This document shows, one piece after another, positions 43,629 through 53,984 of a stretch of DNA of 64,000 nucleotides (position 1 is the first letter of the stretch; every line of letters begins with the position of its first letter). Source of the stretch: Ciceribacter ferrooxidans (GTDB lineage Bacteria; Pseudomonadota; Alphaproteobacteria; Rhizobiales; Rhizobiaceae); contig NZ_SDVB01000191.1 of the NCBI RefSeq assembly GCF_004137355.1, forward strand, positions 186,001 through 250,000, written 5' to 3'. The notes beneath the pieces are model-generated. The model saw only the letters and a list, made by a program, of their open reading frames with translations, searched no databases and had not been told where the DNA came from. Made by a program: the position numbers and the translations under genes.

Positions 43629-44527
43629 CCCCGCACCTCATGGCGTGTCGAACGGACATAGACGACGGACGCGATCATCACGAAGACGATCATGATGACG
43701 GAGATCGTCGCGCCTTTGGCGAAATCATATTGGCGGAACGACATGTCCCACGCCCAGTACTGGGTGACGTTCGAAGAGTTGTTCGGCCCACCGGAGGTGA
43801 TCGCTGCGAAGAGATCGAATTGCTGCAGTGTGAAAATGAGACCGAGCGCGATGATCGCGCCGATGGACGAACGCATCATCGGCAGCGTGATCGTCCAGAA
43901 CCGCTGCCAGGCATTTGCCCCGTCGAGCTCGGCGGCCTCGTAGAGGTCTCCCGGAATTGACGATAAGCCGACCGAGAGCAGGATCATGTTGAAGGAGGTG
44001 CCGAGCCAGATATTGGCGAGGATCACCGCCCAGAGCGAGTAGTTCGGGTCCGAGCGCCAGAAGATGTTGCCGGAGATAATCCCGCTTTCGCGCAGAAGGA
44101 AGTTCAGGACGCCGAAGTCACCCGACAGAATCCAGTTCCAGATCGCACCGACGACGAGGCCCGGCATGACCCAGGAAACCAGGAAGAGGCCGCGCAGCCA
44201 GGAGGCACCCGGAAAGTTCGTCCAGAAGAAGAGTGCCAGCCCGAAACCGATGACGAACTGTCCGGCAATCGAGGCGGTGACGAAGACCGCCGTATTGGCG
44301 AGGATCGGCCACGTCTCGGGCTGCGCGAAGAGTTCGCGATAGTTCCGCAAGCCGACGAAAGGGCGCCAGAGCGTACCGAGGCTGAACATGTCGACTTCCT
44401 GGAAGCTCATCAGCACATTGTAGAGAAGCGGGATGCCGGAGAGTGCAAGCAGGAAGGCGAGCGGCAACGCCACGAGTGCGATGTCGAAACCGCGGCCGTC
44501 GATGGTGCTGGAAAGAAGTCTCTTCAT
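43625..44527 (-). CDS. CUT1 sugar permease (MalF-like)
   Basis: 300 aa from the ATG at 44527 (AGAAGGAA upstream); an ATG at 44554 is possible but lacks a site. About six membrane segments, the first being IALVALPLAFLLALSGIPLL. EAA loop IPGDLYEAAELDGANAWQRF is canonical. Functions with the MalG-like subunit; sugar not identified. Confidence 0.92.
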   Translation of the reverse strand: MKRLLSSTIDGRGFDIALVALPLAFLLALSGIPLLYNVLMSFQEVDMFSLGTLWRPFVGLRNYRELFAQPETWPILANTAVFVTASIAGQFVIGFGLALFFWTNFPGASWLRGLFLVSWVMPGLVVGAIWNWILSGDFGVLNFLLRESGIISGNIFWRSDPNYSLWAVILANIWLGTSFNMILLSVGLSSIPGDLYEAAELDGANAWQRFWTITLPMMRSSIGAIIALGLIFTLQQFDLFAAITSGGPNNSSNVTQYWAWDMSFRQYDFAKGATISVIMIVFVMIASVVYVRSTRHEVRG

Positions 44528-44553
44528 TTCCTTCTCCGCCTCCGCCGGGGGCA

Positions 44554-44571
44554 TCCCGCATTCGCGCGGGA
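44554..44571 (-). other. Stem-loop between binding-protein and permease genes
   Basis: TCCCGC, loop ATTCGC, GCGGGA, in the 135-bp gap after the binding-protein gene, just upstream of the MalF-like start. A second small dyad, TCCGG/CCGGA, is at 44618-44630. No T run. Likely a message-stabilising or attenuating structure. Confidence 0.5.
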
Positions 44572-44662
44572 CGACCCTCCGGGAGGAACGCGTTGCAAAG
44601 ACTGGTCTCAGAGGCTCTCCGGTTCCCGGAAACTGAACAACCCGAGCGCGGACTTAGAAAGA

Positions 44663-45895
44663 TCAGCCGAGAACGGCTTTGATCTTCTCCGCAGCCTGGT
44701 CGAGGGCATCCTTCGACGACATCTGTCCGGTCAGTGCCGCCTGGATCGCGTCCTGGATCGCCTTGGAGATCTTCGGCCATTCCGGATGCGGACCGCGCGG
44801 CTTTGCGTATTTGAGCTGCTCGACGAACACCTTGAGCGCGGCATCCTTCTTCGGCTCGCCGGTTTCCGGGATCGCGATGTCCGAGCGTGCAGGCAACTGG
44901 CCGAAATCCTTGAACATCCGGTCATCCTGCGAGACGAAGTATTCGAGCACCTTGAAGGCTTCCTGCGGGTGCTTCGTACTGGCGAAGATCGCCCAGTTGA
45001 AGTCGCCCATGGCGGACGAACGCTCGGCGCCCTCTTGCGGGACTGGCAGCAGGGCGACACCCCAGTCGAATTTCGCCTCCGCGATCATGCGGTCGAGCTC
45101 CCAGGGGCCGGAGATCGCCATGACGGCGTTGCCGGAGTTGAAGGTGCCGGTCGAATCCCACTGGCCGCGCGTCAGCGTGTCGGGCGAAGCGAGCTTCTCG
45201 TCGACGATCGTCTTCCAGGTGTCGAGCGCCTTAACGGCGCCACCTGTATTAATGTTCTCGTAGCTCGCGCCAGCCATCTGCGCCCAGGGCAGGAACTGGA
45301 AAGTGCCTTCCTCATTGGCCTTTGCCGAGAAGGCGAGGCCGTAGACGTTTGCCGAAGGATCGGTGAGCTTGCGGGCAGCCTCGACAAGCTCGTCCCAGGT
45401 TTGCGGCGGCTTGTCGGGATCGAGACCCTTCGCCCGGAACATGTCCTTGTTGTAGTAGAGGGCAATCGTGTTGGTGGCTTTGGGAATGCCGTAGTTCTTG
45501 CCGTCCCACATGGTCGACGCAAGCGGCCCGGGGAAATAGTTCGCCACCTTCACCACATCCGACTTCGCGATCATCTCGGTCAGGTCGAGGAATGCGCCGC
45601 GAGAAGCGAAAAGGGCGTGCTCCGGATTGTCGACGGCGATGATGTCTGGCGCCTGGCCGGTCGAAAAGGCGCGCATTGCCTCACTCACCACGTCGTCGAA
45701 CTGGATCTGGCGGTACTCAACCTTGATGCCGGTGTTCAGCGCGTTGAAATCCTTGATGAGGTTCGGCGCCGGCTGGATGTCGCGGTCGAGCGACCAGACG
45801 CTGATCGTGACATCTTCGGCCGAAGCGGACGGTCCCGACACCGACACGGAAGCAAGCGCGACTGCGGCGAGCATTGCATATTTGCGGATACCCAT
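44663..45895 (-). CDS. Extracellular sugar-binding protein, family 1
   Basis: 410-aa periplasmic binding protein (SBP_bac_1). Signal peptide [20 protein letters not shown] ends near PSASA. Mature protein starts [20 protein letters not shown]. Includes the internal family element [20 protein letters not shown]. First gene for the importer; upstream of it lie the isomerase and dehydrogenase genes in the same direction. Confidence 0.93.
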   Translation of the reverse strand: MGIRKYAMLAAVALASVSVSGPSASAEDVTISVWSLDRDIQPAPNLIKDFNALNTGIKVEYRQIQFDDVVSEAMRAFSTGQAPDIIAVDNPEHALFASRGAFLDLTEMIAKSDVVKVANYFPGPLASTMWDGKNYGIPKATNTIALYYNKDMFRAKGLDPDKPPQTWDELVEAARKLTDPSANVYGLAFSAKANEEGTFQFLPWAQMAGASYENINTGGAVKALDTWKTIVDEKLASPDTLTRGQWDSTGTFNSGNAVMAISGPWELDRMIAEAKFDWGVALLPVPQEGAERSSAMGDFNWAIFASTKHPQEAFKVLEYFVSQDDRMFKDFGQLPARSDIAIPETGEPKKDAALKVFVEQLKYAKPRGPHPEWPKISKAIQDAIQAALTGQMSSKDALDQAAEKIKAVLG

Positions 45896-45955
45896 GATCT
45901 CCTCCCTTGGTTATCCAATCCGCCCCACATCCTCCATACGGGGCGGCATGCTTTC

Positions 45956-46858
45956 TCAAACCGGGTCGGACACGAAGTCGCCGCCCCGGCAGGTCTTCAG
46001 GTAATTGAGTGCGTGGACCTGACCGGTCATCTCGAGCGCATCGCGGTAGACCGGATCGTGCCAGCCCTCGATGTCGATCGAGCCCGACCAGCCGGCGAGA
46101 CGAAGCTCGGAAACCACGTCCGTCCAGTTGGTGTCGCCGAAGCCCGGCGTGCGCATGAAGACGAATTTCTCCTTGCCGAAGATGCCGTGCTCGCGGATGA
46201 CGTCCCAGCGAATCGTCGCGTCCTTGCCGTGGACGTGAAAGATCTTCGACGCCCACTTGCGGATCTGCGGGATCGGCTCGATCAGGTAGACCATCTGGTG
46301 ACAGGGTTCCCATTCAAGTCCGACATGGTCGTCCGGCGTCTCGTTGAAGATGAGTTCCCAGGCATCCGGGTTGTGCGCGATGTTCCAGTCGCCGGTCTGC
46401 CAGTTGCCGTCCATGGCGCAGTTTTCGAAGGCGATCTTCACGCCCTTGTCGGCGGCGCGCCTGGCAAGTTCGCTCCAGACCTCGCGGTAACGGGGAAGGC
46501 TCTCAGGGATCGGTTTGCCGCGCAGCCGACCGGTGAAGCCGGCAACGCAGGTGGCTCCGAAATGGTGAGCATTGTCGATGCAGTCCTTCCAGCCCTGCAG
46601 CGTCTGGCGATCGATGTCGGTTTCCTCGAGCGGATTGCCGAACATGCCGAGCGTCGAAATGGTGATGTCCCGGTCGCCGATCGCCTCGCGGCAGTGCTTG
46701 CCGAGCTCGGCAAGATCCTGACCGGTGGTCGTCTGCCAGAAGAAGGGTTCGAAGCTCTCGAAACCGAAGTCGGCGATCTGGCCGATACGGCTTGCAGCGT
46801 CTCCCTTGGTCCCGCTGACCATGGTGCCGATGCGGATGGATTTGGCCGGGTTGGTCAT
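45956..46858 (-). CDS. Sugar phosphate isomerase/epimerase-like TIM-barrel protein
   Basis: 300 aa, AP_endonuc_2 superfamily. Metal-site-like acidic and His residues are in KIAFENCAMDGNWQTGDWN, VGLEWEPCHQMV, IFHVHGKDATIRWD and SIDIEGWHDPVY, the pattern of xylose-isomerase-like and IolE/IolI proteins. Together with the Gfo/Idh/MocA dehydrogenase upstream this is the usual pair for oxidation and isomerisation of an inositol-like or keto sugar. Specificity not determinable. Confidence 0.88.
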   Translation of the reverse strand: MTNPAKSIRIGTMVSGTKGDAASRIGQIADFGFESFEPFFWQTTTGQDLAELGKHCREAIGDRDITISTLGMFGNPLEETDIDRQTLQGWKDCIDNAHHFGATCVAGFTGRLRGKPIPESLPRYREVWSELARRAADKGVKIAFENCAMDGNWQTGDWNIAHNPDAWELIFNETPDDHVGLEWEPCHQMVYLIEPIPQIRKWASKIFHVHGKDATIRWDVIREHGIFGKEKFVFMRTPGFGDTNWTDVVSELRLAGWSGSIDIEGWHDPVYRDALEMTGQVHALNYLKTCRGGDFVSDPV

Positions 46859-46867
46859 GCTTGTTCC

Positions 46868-47902
46868 CTATGCTGCGATTGTGACGCGTCGCCGGTCGCG
46901 GGCGCTGTCAATTGCGCCGAAGACCATGGCGAGGCTCTTGATGTTGTCGCTGCCGTCGGTCTCGGGACGGCTGCCGCCGCGGACCGCCGAGACGAAACTC
47001 TCAATCACGCTCGCATGGCCGTGGGTGTCCGCCTCGTTCGCGGGTGCGGGCACGATCACCGGTTCGAGGGGGCGGAGGAAGCCGTCCGTTCCGGCGACGA
47101 CCTTCGCCTCGAACGTGTCGGCGCCGTCCCAGAGAAGCGTGCCTTTCGTGCCGACGATCCGCCATGCACTCTCCCAACTCGTCGGCCCGCCCTCCGCGCA
47201 CCAGGAACCGCGATAGGTGAAGACGACCTCGTCGGAAAACTCGAAGATGGCGTCTGCCGCAGCGCCATGGCGATACCAGGAGCCGGGCGGATTGTATTCG
47301 TGGCAATAGACGGCGAGCGGATCCTTGCCGGACATGAAGCGCGCGGCATCGAAGGTGTGGATCGCCATGTCGAGGAGGAGGACGTGGTCCATCTCCTCGC
47401 GAAATCCGCCGAAATGGGGCCCGAGGAAGAAATCGCAATGAAGGCCGGTCAAACGGCCGAGCAGGTTCTCCTCGATCAACCGGCGAATGCGGCGCACGCC
47501 GGCGATGAAGCGCCGGTTCTGCACGACGGCGTGGAGCCGACCGGCCCGATCGGCACGTTCGCGCAGTTCACGGGCCTCCTCGATCGAGGCCGCCATGGGT
47601 TTCTCGCTCAGCACATGGCAGCCATGGGCGAGGCCGGCGGCGACGACGGCGCGCCGGGCGGACGGGATGACGATGTCGAAGAGGAGGTCAGGGGAGGTGC
47701 GGCGAAGCATGGTCTCGAGATCGGTGTCGATCGCGACGTTGGCCAGACCGGACTCGTAGGCGAGTGCCTCGGCGGCCGCACGGTCGATGTCGACGAGACC
47801 CACGACCGTCACGCTGTCGCTCAGGTTGGGGGTGTCGCGAAGCGCTCTCAGCCAGCCTTTGGCCATACTTCCACACCCGCACAAGACGGCCTTGTACGTC
47901 AC
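46868..47902 (-). CDS. Gfo/Idh/MocA-family NAD(P)-dependent dehydrogenase
   Basis: 344 aa. Rossmann start VLCGCGSMAKGWLRALRDTP, and the family motif HVLSEKPMAASIEEARELRE (EKP, with the catalytic lysine). The C-terminal alpha/beta domain carries DHVLLLDMAIHTFDAARFMS, where the conserved H follows the family (G)xHxxD pattern. First gene of the leftward operon, divergent from the LacI regulator across 138 bp with a palindromic operator. Confidence 0.92.
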   Translation of the reverse strand: MTYKAVLCGCGSMAKGWLRALRDTPNLSDSVTVVGLVDIDRAAAEALAYESGLANVAIDTDLETMLRRTSPDLLFDIVIPSARRAVVAAGLAHGCHVLSEKPMAASIEEARELRERADRAGRLHAVVQNRRFIAGVRRIRRLIEENLLGRLTGLHCDFFLGPHFGGFREEMDHVLLLDMAIHTFDAARFMSGKDPLAVYCHEYNPPGSWYRHGAAADAIFEFSDEVVFTYRGSWCAEGGPTSWESAWRIVGTKGTLLWDGADTFEAKVVAGTDGFLRPLEPVIVPAPANEADTHGHASVIESFVSAVRGGSRPETDGSDNIKSLAMVFGAIDSARDRRRVTIAA

Positions 47903-47948
47903 AGGTTTCCTCCCGAGTTCGAAAGCCGGAAACTCCTCGATTGGCTTC

Positions 47949-47962
47949 CGTAAACGTTTACG
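47949..47962. promoter_or_regulatory. Perfect 14-bp LacI-family operator
   Basis: CGTAAACGTTTACG is fully symmetric with a central CG, the classic LacI/CcpA-family operator shape. It lies 47 bp upstream of the dehydrogenase start and 79 bp upstream of the divergent LacI gene. Confidence 0.82.
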
Positions 47963-48040
47963 ATACTATGCGCGGGAATTGTTTTATGTCAATAGGGCAA
48001 CGGTGCGGCCTTCGGGTCGACGGGGGGAGGATCCGGAAAA

Positions 48041-49090
48041 ATGAAGGGAATACGCCAGCTTGCCGAGCAACTCGGCATTTCGATCGGCACGGTTTCCCGC
48101 GCCCTCAACGGCAAGCCGGATGTCGCTGAAGAGACCCGGCGACGCGTGCTCGATGCGGCCGAGGCGCTGGGTTACGTTGCCAACCAGTCGGGCAGGGCGC
48201 TGCGCAAGGGATCGACCGGGATCATCGGCTTCATGATGCAGACCGGGCCGGAAATCACGGGCCAGGGCGATACCTTCTTCATGAGTGTATTTGACGGCGT
48301 GCAGACGGTCTTTGCCCGTCACGGTCTCGATCTCGTCGCGCTGCTGTGTTCCTCCGAGGAGAATCCGCACGACTATCTGAAAAGGGTCGTGGCGCGCGGT
48401 TTTGCTGACGGCATCATCCTCTCGGCCACGCGGCGCCACGATGCCCGGTTCGAGCTGCTCGCCAAACGCAAGATCCCCTTCATCACGCTCGGACGAAGCC
48501 TGACTGATGTCGGGCAGCCGTGGATCGATCTCGACTTCGAAGGCATGGCGGAGACGGCAGTGGAGCGGCTGGTCGCAAAGGGGCATCGCCGCATTGCCGT
48601 CAGCCGGCCCCATGACGACGCGAACCTCGGTTATGTCTTCGTCGACCGCTGCCGGGAGGTCCTTGCGCGTCATGGGCTTGCACTCGCCGAGGAACACATC
48701 TTCCGTTCGACGCCGAACGAGGCGGGGGGCTACCAGATCGCCCGTGATCTGCTGGCCTGCAAGGAGCGCCCGACGGCGATCCTTCTCGTCAATGAGGTGA
48801 GCTCGACCGGTCTTTATCGCGGGCTCAACGAGGCCGGGCTGGTGCCGGGGCGTGACATCGCCGTGATCGGTCGTCAGAGCCCGCATTCGCATTTCCTGTC
48901 GCCGCGGCTGACGGCCTTTACGCTCTCACTGCGCGATCTCGGCATAGCGCTTGCCGAGACGCTGCTCGCCACAATGCCAGCCTATGCTGAGCCCTATGCC
49001 GATCGTCCGGCACGCCTGCTCTGGCCGATGACGCTCGTGCCGGGCGAGAGCGACGGCGAGCTGGCGGAAGATGCGCACGTCTCCCTGTGA
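48041..49090 (+). CDS. LacI-family regulator of the sugar/isomerase operon
   Basis: 349 aa. HTH at the extreme N-terminus (GIRQLAEQLGISIGTVSRAL, NGKPDVAEETRRRVLDAAEA) with the hinge GRALRKGSTGIIGFMMQT, then a sugar-binding domain. Length typical. Divergent from the operon it probably represses; a perfect operator lies between. Confidence 0.93.
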   Translation: MKGIRQLAEQLGISIGTVSRALNGKPDVAEETRRRVLDAAEALGYVANQSGRALRKGSTGIIGFMMQTGPEITGQGDTFFMSVFDGVQTVFARHGLDLVALLCSSEENPHDYLKRVVARGFADGIILSATRRHDARFELLAKRKIPFITLGRSLTDVGQPWIDLDFEGMAETAVERLVAKGHRRIAVSRPHDDANLGYVFVDRCREVLARHGLALAEEHIFRSTPNEAGGYQIARDLLACKERPTAILLVNEVSSTGLYRGLNEAGLVPGRDIAVIGRQSPHSHFLSPRLTAFTLSLRDLGIALAETLLATMPAYAEPYADRPARLLWPMTLVPGESDGELAEDAHVSL

Positions 49091-49186
49091 TTTCGATATG
49101 GCGTGACCGCAGTGATATCGGCGACGTTGGTGCGACGAGTGTGAACAGGGCGCGATGGGCGTCGGCGCCCCGATCGGACAGCCTGA

Positions 49187-50110
49187 TTAGCCGGCCGCGG
49201 CGGCTTGCCGCCCCTTCCGCGCTGTCGGACTTGCGACGCTCGCATACATTCCGCTGGTTCTGAAATCGCTCGGGCTGGTGCCGTAGAGGCGGCGGAAGAC
49301 CTTTGAGAAGTAGTTCGGGTCGTCGAAACCGCAGAGGGCGGAGACCTCCTTGATCGGCATCTCCGCCGTCTTCGTCAGCAGCTTTGCCGCGCGCCGAAGC
49401 CGTTTCTGCAGGACGAACTCTGCCGGCGGCAGGCCCTCGCTGGCAGTGAAAATGCGCGAGAAATGCGCGCGGCTCAGGCCAGCGACGGCCGCGAGATCGC
49501 CGACCGCGAGACGCTGGTCGAGGTGGCTCTCGATGTGGCTGAGGACATGTTGCAGGGCGCGGTATTCCTGGGCGAAGGTCGGATGGGAGCCGAAGACGTC
49601 ATCATAGAGCGCCATCGCAGCCTCATAGGCGATCGCGGACGCCGCCCCGGGCGTTTCCGCGCCGGTCACCAGCCTGTGGCAGCAATGGGCCAGCTGGTCG
49701 ATCGTCCCCGCCTTCAGCCGCAGGACGGGACCGGTCATCGCAAGGATCGAGCGATGGATGCGCAGTGCCTCCTCGCCGTTCATGGAGATCCAGAAGAACT
49801 CCCAGGTCTCGTTCCTTTCCAGCCAGTAGCGGTGATTGTGCGGAATGAGCAGGAGCAGCGTCTCGCCCGGCCGGACCTGCATCGTCCGGTTCTCGTAACG
49901 CAGGTTTCCCCGTCCGCCGATGGTGTGTTGCAGGACGGTGAAGGGGGCGAGGCCGCGCTTGCGTCCGTCCCAGTCATAATCTCCCCCGAGGCGGATCTCG
50001 TAACCGCTGCTGGTCGGCATTGTGTGCAGGCTCTGGCGCCCCCTGGGCAGCGACACGGTGCGGCTTGCCGGCCCGAAATCGAGAAGATTCTGCAGCACAA
50101 AATTACCCAT
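49187..50110 (-). CDS. agpT: AraC-family activator of alpha-galactoside genes
   Basis: 307 aa: N-terminal cupin-like effector domain (LPRGRQSLHTMPTSSGYEIR; QVRPGETLLLLIPHNHRYWL) and a C-terminal double HTH (LAVGDLAAVAGLSRAHFSRI; PIKEVSALCGFDDPNYFSKV, ending FRRLYGTSPSDFR). Divergent from agaL1. In S. meliloti the AraC-like AgpT activates agp genes and its gene lies in this neighbourhood, so I use that symbol; assignment is by context plus protein type. Confidence 0.85.
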   Translation of the reverse strand: MGNFVLQNLLDFGPASRTVSLPRGRQSLHTMPTSSGYEIRLGGDYDWDGRKRGLAPFTVLQHTIGGRGNLRYENRTMQVRPGETLLLLIPHNHRYWLERNETWEFFWISMNGEEALRIHRSILAMTGPVLRLKAGTIDQLAHCCHRLVTGAETPGAASAIAYEAAMALYDDVFGSHPTFAQEYRALQHVLSHIESHLDQRLAVGDLAAVAGLSRAHFSRIFTASEGLPPAEFVLQKRLRRAAKLLTKTAEMPIKEVSALCGFDDPNYFSKVFRRLYGTSPSDFRTSGMYASVASPTARKGRQAAAAG

Positions 50111-50312
50111 GATAGCACAATCCTTCTCTGGCTCCGCCCGGGAATATACGCATAATCGCTGTCACGGGAGAAGTCGGAGAGCGTGTTTCCTCAGAGGGAC
50201 AGCGCGAAAACGGCCGGTTTTCTGGCCGGTGTTCGGCATGTCGCCAACGAATTTCCATCCTCCAATTGTCGTCGTCGGTTGTGGTGCCAACTCCGCAAGA
50301 AGGGTCTGACGA

Positions 50313-51779
50313 ATGGGTTTCAAAATCGCTATCATCGGTGCCGGCAGCATCGGCTTCACCAAGAAGCTTGCAACCGACATCCTTTGCGTTCCCGAGTTCC
50401 ACGACGTGGAATTCGCCCTGACCGACATCAGCGAACGTAATCTCGGCATGATCCGGGACATTCTGCAAAGAATGATCGAGGCAAACCGGCTGCCGGCGCG
50501 GGTGACGGCGACCACCGACCGGCGCCGGGCGCTCGACGGCGCGCGCTACGTCATCAGCTGCGTGCGCGTCGGCGGGCTGGAAGCCTATGCCGACGACATC
50601 GCGATCCCGCTCAAATACGGGATCGACCAATGCGTCGGAGACACCATCTGTGCCGGCGGCATTCTTTACGGCCAGCGCAACATTCCGGTCATTCTCGATT
50701 TCTGCAAGGACATCCGCGAAGTGGCGGCGCCGGGCGCGAAGTTCCTGAACTACGCAAACCCGATGGCCATGAACACCTGGGCGGCGATCGAGTACGGCAA
50801 GGTCGATACCGTCGGGCTTTGCCACGGCGTGCAGCACGGCGCCGAGCAGATCGCCGAAGTGCTCGGCGCACAGTCGGTCCGCGAACTTGATTATGTCTGT
50901 TCCGGCATCAACCACCAGACCTGGTTCGTCGACCTGCGGCTGAACGGCCGCAAGATCGGCAAGGATGAACTGGTGGCAGCCTTTGAGGCGCACCCCGTCT
51001 ATTCGCAGCAGGAGAAGCTTCGCATCGATGTGCTGAAGCGCTTCGGTGTCTACTCCACCGAGAGCAACGGCCATCTTTCGGAATACCTGCCGTGGTATCG
51101 CAAGCGCCCGGATGAGATCGCCCGGTGGATCGACATGTCCGACTGGATCCATGGCGAGACCGGCGGTTACCTCCGGTATTCGATCGAAACCCGCAACTGG
51201 TTTGAGACGGACTTCCCGCAGTTCCTGGAGTCGGCCGGCAAGCCGATCGACCGGACGAGGCGCTCGAACGAGCATGCCAGCCATATCCTGGAGGCGCTGG
51301 AGACCGGACGGGTCTATCGCGGGCACTTCAACGTCAAGAACAACGGTGTCATCACAAACCTGCCGGCGGATGCCATCATCGAGTCGCCCGGTTTCGTCGA
51401 CCGCTTCGGCATCAACATGGTTTCGGGGATCACATTGCCGGAGGCCTGCGCGGCCACCTGCATGGCCTCGATCAACGTCCAGCGGATGGCGGTCCATGCG
51501 GCGATCTCGGGCGATATCGATCTCCTGAAGCTCGCCGTGCTGCATGATCCGCTGGTCGGTGCGGTCGCGACTCCGGAGGAGGTCTGGCAGATGGTCGACG
51601 AGATGGTCGTCGCCGGGGCGCGCTGGCTGCCGCAATACGCTCATGCAGTTCCGGCGGCGCAGGAGCGGCTGGCGAACGCAAAGGTGAAGACGCGGGATTG
51701 GATGGGGGCGGCACGGCGTGAGGTTCGCTCGCTCGACGAGATCCGGGCGGAAAAGGCTGCAATGAAGAGAGCAGGCTGA
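50313..51779 (+). CDS. agaL1: Alpha-galactosidase, glycoside hydrolase family 4
   Basis: 488 aa, NAD- and metal-dependent GH4 (MelA-like). Rossmann loop KIAIIGAGSIGFTKKLATDI; the metal/cofactor region GDTICAGGILYGQRNIPVIL; LNYANPMAMNTWA; the Cys-His of the GH4 metal site in GLCHGVQHG; and a second His in CSGINHQTWFVDL. Hydrolyses alpha-galactosides (melibiose, raffinose) in the cytosol after import by Agp. It precedes agpA; a second GH4 enzyme closes the cluster. Confidence 0.9.
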   Translation: MGFKIAIIGAGSIGFTKKLATDILCVPEFHDVEFALTDISERNLGMIRDILQRMIEANRLPARVTATTDRRRALDGARYVISCVRVGGLEAYADDIAIPLKYGIDQCVGDTICAGGILYGQRNIPVILDFCKDIREVAAPGAKFLNYANPMAMNTWAAIEYGKVDTVGLCHGVQHGAEQIAEVLGAQSVRELDYVCSGINHQTWFVDLRLNGRKIGKDELVAAFEAHPVYSQQEKLRIDVLKRFGVYSTESNGHLSEYLPWYRKRPDEIARWIDMSDWIHGETGGYLRYSIETRNWFETDFPQFLESAGKPIDRTRRSNEHASHILEALETGRVYRGHFNVKNNGVITNLPADAIIESPGFVDRFGINMVSGITLPEACAATCMASINVQRMAVHAAISGDIDLLKLAVLHDPLVGAVATPEEVWQMVDEMVVAGARWLPQYAHAVPAAQERLANAKVKTRDWMGAARREVRSLDEIRAEKAAMKRAG

Positions 51780-51876
51780 GGCGAGAAAGACAGGGCGACG
51801 AGAGGGAGTCGGCGCCTTCGCCCCAGTGAGCCAGTCAGGTGTTTGACGCATCTGCCACAGAGGGAGGAACGGGACG

Positions 51877-53964
51877 ATGCACTATCGAAAGAAGTTCGGG
51901 AGAATTGCTCTGCTGAGCGTCGGCGTATCGATGATCGCGCTGGCGGCGCATGCCTTCGAGGCCACAACACCACCGGAGCCGCCGGCTTTCCCAGCGGAAG
52001 CCAAGGTCACCTATGTGGCGCGAGATTCGATCCTCGAGTTCAAGGCGTTACCCGGCTATTCTGAGCCGGACTGGGTCTCTGAAAAGTTCGAGAAGGCTGG
52101 CAAGCTGCCGCCGTTGAAAGACCGCCTGCCGGAGGAGCCGCTGGTCTACAAGGCGGCCAACATGCCCGACGGGATCGGCGTCTACGGCGATACGCTCAGG
52201 CACGTGATTGGCGGCCGGCCGGAAGGCTGGAATTATATGGCGGGGCAGAGCCAGGGATGGGGCGGCATCGACATCGGGCTTTCCGAATGCCTGACGCGCA
52301 CCGCACCGCTCTTCCAGGTCAATGCCGAGGACACCGAACCGCTGCCGAACCTTGCAAAGAGCTGGGAGTGGTCGAAGGACGGACACAAGCTGACCATGCA
52401 TCTGGTCAAGGGTGCGAAATGGTCGGACGGTCATCCGTTCACGGCAGATGACGTGATGTTCTATTGGGAGGATGCGGTCCTCGATCCGAACGTTTCTCCC
52501 CTCGGCGGCGGGGCCTCTCCGGAGGCCTTCGGCGGGGGCACGACACTCGTCAAGATCGACGACTATACCGTCGAGTGGACCTTCAAGGAGGCCTTCCCGA
52601 GGCAGTATCTTTATACAATGGCCTATCCGAGTTTTTGCCCCGGCCCGGCGCATGTGCTGAAGCCCAAGCACCCGAAATACTCCGACAACAGCTACGACCA
52701 GTTCAAGAATGCCTTCCCGCCGGAATACATGAACATGCCGGTCATGGGGGCCTGGGTGCCGGTCGAGTATCGCCCGGACGACATCATCGTGATGCGCCGC
52801 AATCCCTATTACTGGAAAGTGGACGAGAAGGGCCAGCAGCTGCCGTATCTCGATGAGGTGCATTACAAGCTCTCGACCTGGGCCGATCGTGACGTGCAGG
52901 CGGTCGCCGGCTCGGGAGATATCTCCAATCTCGAACAGCCGGAAAACTTCGTGGCGGCGCTGAAGCGGGCTGCGGAGCCCGACGCACCAGCCCGTCTCGC
53001 CTTCGGACCGCGCCTGATCGGCTATAATCTCCTCATGAACTTCTCGGCGAACGGCTGGGGCAATCCCGACGAGCGCGAGCAGGCTGTCCGGGAGCTCAAT
53101 CGTAATCCCGAGTTCCGCAAGGCCGTGACGTCTGCGCTCGACCGCAAGGCGATCGGCGACAGTCTTGTGAAGGGGCCGTTCACGGCGATCTATCCGGGCG
53201 GACTATCGTCCGGGACGAGCTTTTACGACCGCAATTCCACGGTCTACTATCCCTACGACCTCGAGGCGGCGAAGGCAGCGCTCGAGAAGATCGGCCTCGT
53301 CGACACCGACTCTGACGGCATCGTCAATTTCCCGGCCGGCACCGCCGGCGGCGCGAACGTCGAGATCGTGGTTCTGGTCAACAACGGCTATACGACGGAC
53401 AAGAGCCTCGCGGAGGGTCTCGTCGGACAGATGGCAAAGCTCGGCATTCGCGTCGTGATCAACGCGCTCGATTCCAACCAGCGTGATGCGGCCCACTATT
53501 CCGGCCGCTTCGACTGGGCGGTGCGTCGTAACACGACCGAGCTTTCCTCAGTGGTGCAGAACACCGAGCAGCTGGCACCCGTAGGGCCGCGCACCAGCTG
53601 GAACCATCGTGCACCCGAGGGCAAGGACGTCGACATCATGCCGTTCGAGGCGGAGATGGCCGAGCTGGTCAATCGCTTCATCACCTCGCAGGACAATGCC
53701 GAGCGGGCAGAGCTGATGAAGAAATACCAGAAGGTCTATACCGAGAACCTCTACACGATCGGGCTGACGGAATATCCCGGCGCGCTCATCATCAACAAGC
53801 GGTTCTCGAACGTCCCCGCCGGCACGCCGATCTACATGTTCAACTGGGCCGAAGACTCCATCATGCGCGAGCGCATGTGGGTGGCGGCCGACCGTCAGGG
53901 CAAGTACGAGCTCTACCCGGAGCAGTTGCCGGGCAAACCGGGCGACGGTGGCCCGATGAACTGA
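51877..53964 (+). CDS. agpA: Alpha-galactoside-binding protein AgpA
   Basis: 695-aa periplasmic binding protein of the oligopeptide type (SBP_bac_5), larger than sugar-binding CUT1 proteins. Signal peptide MHYRKKFGRIALLSVGVSMI ending AAHAF. Typical fragment: SWEWSKDGHKLTMHLVKGAK followed by WSDGHPFTADDVMFYWEDAV. AgpA of S. meliloti belongs to this unusual peptide-type importer used for melibiose/raffinose. GGGAGGAACGGGACG precedes the ATG. Confidence 0.93.
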   Translation: MHYRKKFGRIALLSVGVSMIALAAHAFEATTPPEPPAFPAEAKVTYVARDSILEFKALPGYSEPDWVSEKFEKAGKLPPLKDRLPEEPLVYKAANMPDGIGVYGDTLRHVIGGRPEGWNYMAGQSQGWGGIDIGLSECLTRTAPLFQVNAEDTEPLPNLAKSWEWSKDGHKLTMHLVKGAKWSDGHPFTADDVMFYWEDAVLDPNVSPLGGGASPEAFGGGTTLVKIDDYTVEWTFKEAFPRQYLYTMAYPSFCPGPAHVLKPKHPKYSDNSYDQFKNAFPPEYMNMPVMGAWVPVEYRPDDIIVMRRNPYYWKVDEKGQQLPYLDEVHYKLSTWADRDVQAVAGSGDISNLEQPENFVAALKRAAEPDAPARLAFGPRLIGYNLLMNFSANGWGNPDEREQAVRELNRNPEFRKAVTSALDRKAIGDSLVKGPFTAIYPGGLSSGTSFYDRNSTVYYPYDLEAAKAALEKIGLVDTDSDGIVNFPAGTAGGANVEIVVLVNNGYTTDKSLAEGLVGQMAKLGIRVVINALDSNQRDAAHYSGRFDWAVRRNTTELSSVVQNTEQLAPVGPRTSWNHRAPEGKDVDIMPFEAEMAELVNRFITSQDNAERAELMKKYQKVYTENLYTIGLTEYPGALIINKRFSNVPAGTPIYMFNWAEDSIMRERMWVAADRQGKYELYPEQLPGKPGDGGPMN

Positions 53965-53984
53965 CTTTCCTCCCTGAAGCCCCA